A program made the translations under genes and the position numbers. Source: a bacterium (lineage in GTDB: Bacteria; Myxococcota_A; Bradymonadia; REDH01). Taken from it: a stretch of 64,000 bases of DNA. Of the stretch, positions 51,602-58,614 are shown one piece after another. Within the stretch, counting starts at the first letter, position 1. Every line of letters starts with the position of its first letter. The stretch lies in assembly GCA_030427825.1 (NCBI GenBank), contig JAUICO010000004.1, positions 1 to 64,000 of the forward strand. The letters run 5' to 3'. The notes below the pieces were generated by a model that ran no database searches, was not told the origin of the DNA, and was given only the letters and a program-made list of their open reading frames with translations.

Positions 51602-52938
51602 TACAGTGACTGCCTCGCGGGCCAGGAGCTCACGCTCTGAAGGTACTCTGTGGATTCAGCGGCTTCCTTAAACTCGAGGAGGTTTCCTACCTTCGACATA
51701 AGTACATCGCGTACCTCTGCCGGCGTAGCGAAGAAAAACTCCTTGCGTGCATTCGCTTGATTCAATCGACGATCTGTAAAGTGTTGATGCAGTTCCCATT
51801 CCAACGTCACCGCATCCTCCGAAAAGAACAAGCAATGGACATCGAATCTGAAGGGTACGGCGGCCCCACTTAATTCGCTGACCCTGTCTTCTGGCTCGAG
51901 CCTGCGTGTAAGTCCAATCTTGACGACACCTGAGCCGAATGCACCACGGTTTGAAATCACATACACATAGCCGGCTCGAACGTTTGCTGCGCGATAGTCG
52001 TTTTGCTCAATCGCACCATCGATTCTCTGTAATTGTTCTTCTAAAGCCCGGTCCGATTCGCCCTTCGCCTTCAACGCCGCAATGGCGTTCGCGATGTGGG
52101 CACGCTCCTTGTCCAGTTGTTCGCGTTCTGCGGCTAGCTCAGCGGCGACACGCTTTTCCTCTCGTAGTCGCGCCCTCTCTTCTCTCGCTGCCTCACGCTC
52201 TTCCTGCTTCTTGACAAGAAAGTCTGCCGTCAGCTCGATTTCCTCAATTCTCAGATTGTGGAATTCCTCGCTGATTGACATCTCCATCATCCTACCAAGC
52301 TTTGCGATGGCCTCGCGCGACCTTGTTACCCGCTTCTTGGCGGTGATTACGTTGCCTGCACGCAGCGTACGCAAACTCACATCGACTTCCGCATTGTATG
52401 CTCGAAGCATCAAGCGCCCGAGGTCTCGACACATCCTACGGCCCTTGGCTATCGAGTTGTCATACGCAAACAGATTCGACGTATTGATCGCCCGCCCCGA
52501 CTTCACAACTTCACTAATCCTGGCACCGAGTTCGTTCAGGCGCTCCTGGTAAGCGGCCGCATCTTCAAGAGGGTGGTGATAGCGGTAAATCCCGACCGCC
52601 TGCAGCACACGTTCGTCATCCAGCACGACCGTGTCATCACTCGAATCAATGTTGGCCAGCTGCTTCCGCAGCTCCACCAATTCGGCCTCCAGCAAGCTGA
52701 CGCGAGCATCTGTGTTCGAGGTACCTGGCGAACGGGTCGGCGCTTTCGCGCCGGCCGTAGGCGGATGTTCCACGAGCGCGTCCTGATTGCCGTCGGCTTC
52801 GGCTGGAATCCACAGTTTCCAGCCTGTGGGCGGGGCTGGCCAACCCGGCTCTGGCTGCCAACCTTTGGGCGGCACCCACCCCTTTGGCGGCTGCGGCCAC
52901 CCGGGCGGCGGATTGAATACAAGCTTTGGACCCGTCAT
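51583..52938 (-). CDS. DUF4041 / GIY-YIG (Mug113, T5orf172-type) nuclease-like protein
   Basis: A 451-residue protein. The N-terminus (residues 8-44) is a Trp/Pro repeat of the form PPPGWPxPPKGWxPPKGW ending in PPTGWKLW; I recall this opening from actinobacterial relatives. A Ser/Thr linker and a short coiled coil (80-100) lead to a DUF4041-like helical domain (about 105-320), including [19 protein letters not shown]. The GIY-YIG domain follows (about 322-412): [17 protein letters not shown] with the catalytic arginine, and a glutamate in LEWELHQHF, then [11 protein letters not shown]. Its ATG overlaps the stop of the upstream coiled-coil gene by four bases. It is probably a nuclease. Its stop is inside the yyaL-derived repeat. 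Confidence 0.88.
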   Translation of the reverse strand: MTGPKLVFNPPPGWPQPPKGWVPPKGWQPEPGWPAPPTGWKLWIPAEADGNQDALVEHPPTAGAKAPTRSPGTSNTDARVSLLEAELVELRKQLANIDSSDDTVVLDDERVLQAVGIYRYHHPLEDAAAYQERLNELGARISEVVKSGRAINTSNLFAYDNSIAKGRRMCRDLGRLMLRAYNAEVDVSLRTLRAGNVITAKKRVTRSREAIAKLGRMMEMSISEEFHNLRIEEIELTADFLVKKQEEREAAREERARLREEKRVAAELAAEREQLDKERAHIANAIAALKAKGESDRALEEQLQRIDGAIEQNDYRAANVRAGYVYVISNRGAFGSGVVKIGLTRRLEPEDRVSELSGAAVPFRFDVHCLFFSEDAVTLEWELHQHFTDRRLNQANARKEFFFATPAEVRDVLMSKVGNLLEFKEAAESTEYLQSVSSWPARQSLYPPPTK

Positions 52939-54200
52939 GACATTCTCACACCGCTAGCGCCCACCGTCACCAATCCGTATGGATTCTTGCTGAGTGCGGC
53001 CCCAAGGTGCTCAAGGGTAGCCTGCGGCACCACGTTCGCCAACTCAATCTGCAGGAACGCATCTCGCTCTGCGGCCACAGCAACAAATCTCATGAATTGT
53101 TGCGTACCGAGCGCAGGGTCGGTCGCCTCCGTCCCAACTTCAAGAGAAATCGATCTGATGATTGCACGACGGTCTGCCTCGAAAACCTCGTGTAGCGTAC
53201 GAAGCGCCGTTTGATGCACAGCGCCCGCGTAGCGGTCTCTGCGCGCCTTCTGAGAGAGAGCCGTCGAAGTAATCGTATCGGACGATTTTGTGTACTTGTA
53301 GGCCTTTACACCGGGTACCTGGTCGGGTTGGGGCAACAACACACGAAGGTTCAGTTCAGCAGTAGCTGGTTCGAACGAAAACTCATGTTCGACAGGAAAG
53401 CAGTCCGGGTAGACTGAGTTTGAGAGTACGATTGTGATGTAGATTTCCACAGCATCAACCGCACCATAGCTCAGGTCCGTCTTCAGCTTATCGATCGCCT
53501 CATTTCGTTCGTTTGCTCTTTTCTCCCTGCTGGCGAATTCTACCGCGTACTCAGCCTTTGCATCCGCTAACGCTGATTTTCGCTGCCGCTCTTGATCAGC
53601 GTGCCAACGACTCGCAGCTTCTCGATTCGACTCATTCTCCTGACACGCCCGTTGCCATGTCGCCAAGTCTTGACGGTGCTGAACCTGCGCGGCTTCAACG
53701 GCCTTCGCATGCTTGTCCTTGCTGAACAGTTTACCCAGGCCTGTCGGTTCCGCCGGCGGGAAGAATACCGGTTGCGGTGGGTCAGCGGGTAGGATGGGAA
53801 CTGCCACCGGCACTTCAAGATCAGGTCTATTGAACGGTGGGTGTTGAGCGGACTCCTTGAGAGAGTCCAGGTCGACGAAATCATCTACATTGATCGTGGC
53901 AGCCAGTAACCCGTCGATTTCAGCATACTTGTGGGAAAGCTCGAGGTTCAGTTGGTTTGCCTCTGCGTTCATTCGTTCAACATGCGCCGCCTGTGCTGCC
54001 TTGGCGAGACGCTTGCGCTCGGCCTCACTTGCCTTTGCGAATTGTATCCTGGCACGCTCCTCCGCCTTTCGGGCTTTCTCGGCTTCGCGCACCGCGCGAC
54101 GTTGCTCCCTTTCCCACTCGCGTTGTGCGGCGGCCTGTCGCTTTGCGGCCAATTTGTTTTGGTGCTGTATTTCTGCGAAGAACCCTCTGCGGCGACCCAT
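52935..54200 (-). CDS. Coiled-coil protein, partner of the DUF4041/GIY-YIG gene
   Basis: A 421-residue protein without signal peptide or membrane segment. Residues about 10-95 are a highly charged helix (KLAAKRQAAAQREWEREQRRAVREAEKARKAEERAR, read in pieces). A Pro-rich linker follows (about 118-160), then a second helical stretch (about 165-245). The C-terminal domain (about 250-415) has phrases such as NSVYPDCFPVEHEFSFEP, VKAYKYTKSSDTI and ATLEHLGAALSKNPYGL. I have seen similar whole-length proteins from Actinobacteria, but no function is known to me. The ATG has GGAG nine bases upstream. The gene is visibly lower in GC than its surroundings. It heads the two-gene cassette. Confidence 0.82.
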   Translation of the reverse strand: MGRRRGFFAEIQHQNKLAAKRQAAAQREWEREQRRAVREAEKARKAEERARIQFAKASEAERKRLAKAAQAAHVERMNAEANQLNLELSHKYAEIDGLLAATINVDDFVDLDSLKESAQHPPFNRPDLEVPVAVPILPADPPQPVFFPPAEPTGLGKLFSKDKHAKAVEAAQVQHRQDLATWQRACQENESNREAASRWHADQERQRKSALADAKAEYAVEFASREKRANERNEAIDKLKTDLSYGAVDAVEIYITIVLSNSVYPDCFPVEHEFSFEPATAELNLRVLLPQPDQVPGVKAYKYTKSSDTITSTALSQKARRDRYAGAVHQTALRTLHEVFEADRRAIIRSISLEVGTEATDPALGTQQFMRFVAVAAERDAFLQIELANVVPQATLEHLGAALSKNPYGLVTVGASGVRMS

Positions 54201-54462
54201 TCCCGTTAGCTCCAGTCTAGTGGCGGTGTGAACATGCCGCAGTTTGGATCAGATGATGCCAAGGCGACAACCTCGTCCGATGGCTACCACAACCAACGTG
54301 GATCGATAACCGGAACAGGGCTGACGCCTCGCCCACCACGTGAAGCCTCCGCGGGCTTTCGTTGGATAACTCGATTGGTCTGGCGCGCGCCGAGATATGA
54401 GCCTCCGGAAGAATCATATCAAGTCGCGCTCACCCCCCAGGTTGTTGAATAAACGATCCAGT
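54201..54462. other. Intergenic stretch upstream of the cassette
   Basis: 262 bases between the cassette's first start codon and repeat copy B, without a convincing gene. A 74-codon rightward frame at 54228-54452 begins near the cassette promoter, but its product (Thr/Ser/Pro-rich, then Arg/Trp-rich) resembles nothing known and it has no clear Shine-Dalgarno sequence. The region should hold the cassette promoter. No transposon ends or attachment-like tandem repeats were seen. Confidence 0.5.
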
Positions 54463-54706
54463 CGGCAGCTGCTGCGAGTCAGTGCCTCCGAATTCGGCGC
54501 TGCGAATCCGCAACGAACCGATCTGCATACTCTCTCCCATCGCCGTCTTCGTCGAGCTGCGGCGAACTTCGGTCCTCGCTCGCCCGAAGCTTGCAGGCGA
54601 ACACGAGAAGTAGCGAAGCGAGCAGAAGTACCGTCTTCGTAATACTCATGAGTGCCTGCAGAGCACACGGGCGGCGGTGCAACGAGCCCGTTCGGTCGTC
54701 GGCGGA
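54463..54706 (-). pseudogene. Direct repeat copy B: degraded duplicate of the yyaL 5' end
   Basis: This is the second copy of the yyaL start region. From an ATG at 54649 it can be read for 56 codons (stop at 54479): a leader with SITKTVLLLASLLLVFAC, followed by residues that keep the pattern of the yyaL linker (ED, QLDEDGDG, DRFVADSQ) and then end abruptly. Compared with the intact gene the lipobox changes from VVFGC to LVFAC. It lacks the thioredoxin and barrel domains, so it is a truncated remnant. It could still make a 35-40-residue lipopeptide. Confidence 0.7.
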
Positions 54707-54863
54707 GCGAAGCGAGATGGGTAGTAAGGCAAACATCGCGCTCGCTCGGGTGAGCGCGGCACCGCCGGCCTCGACCCCAGACGACCTCTCCGACTCCGTC
54801 GGTTCCAAGCATCACTTTCTAGTGGACCGTGATAGGGATACCCTGACGCCCGGCTGATTCAAC

Positions 54864-55619
54864 ATGGCAGGAAAAATGAGTGAGCAACAGAGTGCTTCGC
54901 CAGGGTTGCGGCAGGGACCCGATTTCGCACGCCGAGTTCTCTCGGCGGTCGTGATCTTTGGACTGGCCCGCGGCGGTGAATACGTTGAGTGGTCAGTAGA
55001 CACCGCCCGATGCTCCGACGAAGTGACGACACTCGCCGTGTTCGTTGACGGAATATCAACGAGAGGGGGTGTGTACGCCGCAAACGAACAGGTCGTTGAC
55101 TACACGATACATCGGGCAACGGGAGAGCACTCGGACCGCGAGAGCGCTTTCAATGCCAGCCTCGCCGGCCTTCCGATTACGGGAACTACGATCGCCTCAT
55201 CAGTCAGCGATGAGGGCGGCGTCACCCGATACTTTGCTCCACCGTACGACCTCGGTTTTGAGATCTTCGTGGACAACGAACTGCACGAAGCTGTGTTCGA
55301 GAGAACGCTGGTCTGGAACTGGGGCGGTGGCCGATTGTGGCCTGAGGCCGTGCATCCGCCGGCTAGAGCGCAGCCGCTTGGCGTCGATCTGTCTGCTGCG
55401 GTCAACGCCTACGAAGTCGAGGCAATGATGCACGTCGATTCTACCGTCTACGGCGAACTTCTCGAGCTGGTTTCCCGCACCCGCGTCTTCGCCGAGTATC
55501 TTGCATGCACAGAACGACCCATTGTGACGAGCTATGTGTACGACTCTGAATACTCGGTCATGGACGCCACAGTGCCTTATGGTGGGGTTGTGTTTGTGCG
55601 GGGGCGCGGTGTCGAGTGA
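54864..55619 (+). CDS. Hypothetical protein, unknown family
   Basis: A 251-residue protein I do not recognise. After a hydrophilic N-terminus there is one weakly hydrophobic stretch (RVLSAVVIFGLARG) and then a beta-rich, acidic region with VVDYTIHRATGEHSDRESAF, FAPPYDLGFEIFVDNELHE and ERTLVWNWGGGRLWPE. An ATG at 54876, behind AGGA, is an alternative start. The frame ends at 55619, but for another 140 bases a different frame (55620-55760) reads GADILMTPATVLGRSLTPNDVLTLGIHGKWYAF, which looks coding-like; a frameshift near the 3' end is possible. It follows the degraded yyaL copy and may belong to the disturbed region. Confidence 0.6.
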   Translation: MAGKMSEQQSASPGLRQGPDFARRVLSAVVIFGLARGGEYVEWSVDTARCSDEVTTLAVFVDGISTRGGVYAANEQVVDYTIHRATGEHSDRESAFNASLAGLPITGTTIASSVSDEGGVTRYFAPPYDLGFEIFVDNELHEAVFERTLVWNWGGGRLWPEAVHPPARAQPLGVDLSAAVNAYEVEAMMHVDSTVYGELLELVSRTRVFAEYLACTERPIVTSYVYDSEYSVMDATVPYGGVVFVRGRGVE

Positions 55620-55759
55620 GTCTCGCCCTTTGGGTGCTGACATTCTCATGACGCCGGCTACCGTGCTCGGCAGGTCATTGACACCGAACGATGTGTTGAC
55701 GTTGGGGATCCACGGCAAATGGTACGCCTTCACGCGTTCGCGAATCGATATGCAGACGA

Positions 55760-56272
55760 TCAGGACACTACCGGCTCCGCCAGATAGTGCACCTCATCGC
55801 CGACGCGCACCGTACCCGCGACGAGCACTTTCGCCGTGATGCCGCCGTGGCCGCGCATCGCCGCATACCCGCCAAAGCCGAGGTTCTCTTCCATGCGACT
55901 GCAGGGAGCGCAGGGGCCGGTCGCCAGCAGAGTTACGTCGCCGATCGTAAAGCGATGTCCTTTCAGTGCGACGAGGCTGATTCCCGAGACGACGAGGTTG
56001 CGGCGCAGAAGCTCGGGCGTCACACCAACTCCGGCCAGCTGCGCAATGACAGGCAGGTGCTCGGCCTGAATCAGCGTGACTTCGCGTTTGCTCGGGCGCG
56101 CCGAATTTGCGTGCCGGTCGCCCACCAGGCCCGTGCCCACGCGCGCCTCTGCAGAAGTCACGACCTGTATGGGCGCCCGACGTCCTGGTGAGAGGCCAAT
56201 CCACTCGACGCGACCGCTACGCGGAAAGCGGCGCAGCAGCTCGCGCATGGTTGGGGCACTTTGCTGCGTCAT
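55760..56272 (-). CDS. MOSC domain-containing protein
   Basis: A 170-residue MOSC-domain protein, the sulfur-carrier C-terminal fold of molybdenum cofactor sulfurases and YiiM/YuaD proteins. Seen are VEWIGLSPGRRAPIQVVTSAEARVGTGLVGDRHAN, RNLVVSGISLVALKGHRF, and the conserved cysteine in GPCAPCSRMEENLGFGGYAAMRGHGG. It probably transfers or binds sulfur for the molybdenum cofactor, acting on an unknown protein. The start is an ATG at 56272, with a second ATG eight codons later. It is isolated from other cofactor genes in this window. Confidence 0.88.
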   Translation of the reverse strand: MTQQSAPTMRELLRRFPRSGRVEWIGLSPGRRAPIQVVTSAEARVGTGLVGDRHANSARPSKREVTLIQAEHLPVIAQLAGVGVTPELLRRNLVVSGISLVALKGHRFTIGDVTLLATGPCAPCSRMEENLGFGGYAAMRGHGGITAKVLVAGTVRVGDEVHYLAEPVVS

Positions 56273-56353
56273 TGGCCTTCCTGTCGCCGGAGTTCACGCT
56301 TGCGAAGGACACACTCAAGCATTTTCGCAGAGTCGGCTCCAGACCCGCCTTCG

Positions 56354-56494
56354 TCAACGCACCTCAGCCTGCGGCGAACGCAACGCCGGCACCGGCCCGC
56401 CGTAGCCATGTACATCGGGCGGAGTGGGCGGATCAGTATGCCGAGCGACCCGTTCCAGCGCGTCTCGGTACGCCTGCATCGCGTCCGCACCCAT
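56354..56494 (-). CDS. Possible very small ORF (46 codons), doubtful
   Basis: In the 240-base gap before the MOSC gene, a leftward frame from an ATG at 56494 gives 46 residues beginning MGADAMQAYRDALERVAR, helical and charged, then Pro/Gly-rich. Third-position GC is high, as in real genes here. There is no clear Shine-Dalgarno sequence, and it may be noise or the remnant of a larger gene. Confidence 0.25.
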   Translation of the reverse strand: MGADAMQAYRDALERVARHTDPPTPPDVHGYGGPVPALRSPQAEVR

Positions 56495-56512
56495 CGCTAT
56501 CAACGTTCAAGC

Positions 56513-56890
56513 TCACGGACACCTCACGTCGACGCAGGCTGTGTTTGTCATCTGTTGGCAGTTGCCATTGTGCCACAGGGGTGCGCCCGTGTCCGGGTCC
56601 TCAGTACAAGTACGTCCGGTTGGATAACTCTGACATTCGCGGCAACAGCCAACTCTATCCGATCCCTTCTCAAAGTCGATGTAGACTCGAAAGCGTTCTT
56701 CGAGGCAGCACTCGCCAAATGCAAAATAGTCCGGTGGGCATTCCAGCGGCGCTACATCGCCGCCACCGCACCCGGGACTGACGAACATGAGAAGACACAG
56801 CGCAGCCAATGCATGCAGTAGTCGGATACGATTGCGGTCGCCCTGCAGAAAGCGAACTCCGCACCTTTCTCCAGTCGCGTTGGGGCTCAC
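56513..56890 (-). CDS. Small Cys-rich lipoprotein, tandem paralogue (copy 2)
   Basis: About 125 residues from a GTG at 56890 that overlaps the TGA of the upstream paralogue (GTGA). After a basic N-terminus comes a leader (LLHALAALCLLMFVSPGC). The mature part shares nearly all positions with copy 1: CPPDYFAFGECCLEERFRVYIDFE, VGCCRECQSYPT, CTEDP and GNCQQMTNTACVDVRCP. It holds about ten cysteines in a fixed pattern, so it should be a disulfide-rich exported domain. Function unknown. The other copy, 56887-57270, lies immediately upstream. Confidence 0.8.
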   Translation of the reverse strand: MSPNATGERCGVRFLQGDRNRIRLLHALAALCLLMFVSPGCGGGDVAPLECPPDYFAFGECCLEERFRVYIDFEKGSDRVGCCRECQSYPTGRTCTEDPDTGAPLWHNGNCQQMTNTACVDVRCP

Positions 56891-57270
56891 GGACACCTCA
56901 CGTCGACGCAGGCCGTGTTCGTCATCTGTTGGCAGTTTCCAGTGTTCCATAAGAGAACCCCGCTGACGGGGTCCTCAACACACGATGTCGCTGTAGGATA
57001 GCTCTGGCACTCGTAGCAACAGCCAACGCCGCCCCACTCGCCCTCGAAGTCTATGTACACTCTGAAGCGTTCCTCAAGGCAGCACTCGCCGACCGCGAAG
57101 TAGCCCGGTGGGCAATCCAGCTGGGCAACCTCATTGTCACCGCATCCGTAGGTCAGGGCGCCCGTGAGAGCGATGATTGCGATGATGAAAGATGTGACCA
57201 AGAGCAGAACGTGGCCCGGGCGACGGTTTGACCTCGCCGCTGTCATAGTTGGGGTGTGGTCCTCTGCCAT
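56887..57270 (-). CDS. Small Cys-rich lipoprotein, tandem paralogue (copy 1)
   Basis: About 127 residues from an ATG at 57270, which has a strong GGAGGTG Shine-Dalgarno sequence five to six bases upstream; a GTG seven codons earlier is inside that signal. The leader (HVLLLVTSFIIAIIALTGALTYGC) is followed by the Cys-rich domain CPPGYFAVGECCLEERFRVYIDFE, VGCCYECQSYPT, CVEDP and GNCQQMTNTACVDVRCP. Copy 2 begins at its stop codon, giving a recent or strongly conserved tandem duplication, translationally coupled. No function is known. Confidence 0.85.
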   Translation of the reverse strand: MAEDHTPTMTAARSNRRPGHVLLLVTSFIIAIIALTGALTYGCGDNEVAQLDCPPGYFAVGECCLEERFRVYIDFEGEWGGVGCCYECQSYPTATSCVEDPVSGVLLWNTGNCQQMTNTACVDVRCP

Positions 57271-57283
57271 ACCTTCACCTCCG

Positions 57284-58309
57284 TCAGTCACCCTGTGGAA
57301 TCCGCCATGTCAGTCGACTCGTGAACGACCAGCTGTTGTCGATGGCTGTAGGTGAGCCATCGATGCGATCGGAGCGTCGATTCTGCAGCTCGAACTGTCG
57401 AAACACCGTGTATGCGCCGAAGGCGGTAAACCAAAGAGTCGACGCGAGTCGCACGCCGGCCACCAGTCCGCCGCGACCGGAGGCCATCTCAAGCTGGTCA
57501 ACACACTCGGGCGCCGTGCCGGACTCGCATTGCGGTGCAGACGCTGCGATGTCATCGCCAAGCACATAGGAGTTGCCCTGAAACTCGAAGCGCGCCCCAA
57601 TCTCGAAGCGAGAGCCCGGGCGAACCTTGAACTGCATATACGCGGGAATGAAGCCCTCAAGCTGGACCAACTCCGTCGGGTGCCAGTCCACATAGAAGAC
57701 CGGCAGAGGCAGCCAGCGGCGTGCCGAGTACGTGAGCAGCGCGCCGCCGCCGATCAGCAGCCGCTCAGAGGGCTCCTTCGTCAGCAGCGCAAACAAACTT
57801 CCCCGAAATGAACGCCCTTCAAGCGGCGAATAGGGCCCCGAGAAGCCGCCGGAAACACGTACCGACAACACGAGGTCTTCCGGCCACTTCTCGATCCAGA
57901 ACAGAGAGAGATCCGTACCGTGATACACACGAGGCAGTCGGTCGAAGCCGGCAGCGCCATCCCTGAACGAAAGCACATCTGTGTGGTGCGAGACTCCGGG
58001 CACCAGGAAGCGATGATCGTTGAGGGGAATCGGGACGTAGAGCGCAACATCGTAGGCATTGATCTGCACTGTCTCGCCCGCAGGCCCGTCCACCGCAGCC
58101 GGCGCGTTGTATTGGGCATCGAGCTGCAGGAAGTCCGGGAACTGCGCGTGCGCGCGCTTCGAGGGGGCAGCGATCGTCCCGACCAGGGCCAGAGCGAGTA
58201 CCCAAACACATGGCAGGGGACAGGCGAGGAGCCACGCGCAGCGCCACCGCCTGCATGGTTCGCGACCAGCCCCTGCTGCCGCAGCCAACCGTTTTGCATT
58301 TTGACTCAT
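57284..58309 (-). CDS. DUF6268-like outer-membrane beta-barrel protein
   Basis: A 341-residue exported protein. The N-terminus has a long basic stretch, then a signal peptide core (AWLLACPLPCVWVLALALVGTIA, ending near HAQ). The rest is a beta-barrel with alternating hydrophobic residues, including YDVALYVPIPLNDHRFLVPGVSHH, LFWIEKWPEDLVLSVRVSG, FYVDWHPTELVQLEGFIPAYMQFKVRP and FEIGARFEFQGNSYVLGDD. These phrases match what I remember of DUF6268 outer-membrane proteins. It lies 13 bases upstream of the tandem Cys-rich lipoprotein genes on the same strand, so it may form a transcript with them. Confidence 0.85.
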   Translation of the reverse strand: MSQNAKRLAAAAGAGREPCRRWRCAWLLACPLPCVWVLALALVGTIAAPSKRAHAQFPDFLQLDAQYNAPAAVDGPAGETVQINAYDVALYVPIPLNDHRFLVPGVSHHTDVLSFRDGAAGFDRLPRVYHGTDLSLFWIEKWPEDLVLSVRVSGGFSGPYSPLEGRSFRGSLFALLTKEPSERLLIGGGALLTYSARRWLPLPVFYVDWHPTELVQLEGFIPAYMQFKVRPGSRFEIGARFEFQGNSYVLGDDIAASAPQCESGTAPECVDQLEMASGRGGLVAGVRLASTLWFTAFGAYTVFRQFELQNRRSDRIDGSPTAIDNSWSFTSRLTWRIPQGD

Positions 58310-58614
58310 GCGCCAGAGGCTTCGGGCATGTGAGCAACCCTGTCCAGCACCGTAGTTGCCGAATCAGTGCGTGACCTCACACAGTCGCTGGAAGGCACGG
58401 GGCGCTCACGCGACTTCGCGCCCAAAAATGTGGCCGGCCGGCTGACCCCCACCCCATGTGGTTGCCATCCGGCCGACCGACCCCGTCCGTCGCGTTGCAG
58501 GAAATATGACGCCCCGGGGACGGAGCTATTCAAGGCGGCGGGATCTTTTTGGCAGGCACCCGCAGCGAGGCCCACGAGCGCGGGTTCCGCGATGATCGTC
58601 GTGGCCGGATCTGC
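58310..58614. other. Divergent intergenic region (305 bases)
   Basis: Lies between the DUF6268-like gene (leftward) and the DinG-like helicase gene (rightward) and should hold both promoters. A leftward frame of 89 codons here has no Shine-Dalgarno sequence and an unlikely composition. I see no RNA gene, repeat or clear terminator. Confidence 0.5.

Noticed and set aside
54228..54452. 74-codon rightward frame next to the cassette
   Set aside because: No ribosome-binding site, no recognisable motif, and it lies in the cassette's probable promoter; kept only as a remark.
54738..54757. GCGCTC...GAGCGC hairpin as a terminator
   Set aside because: No run of T follows on either strand, so a rho-independent terminator cannot be supported.
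58306..58575. 89-codon leftward frame in the gap before the helicase gene
   Set aside because: No Shine-Dalgarno sequence and an unlikely composition.
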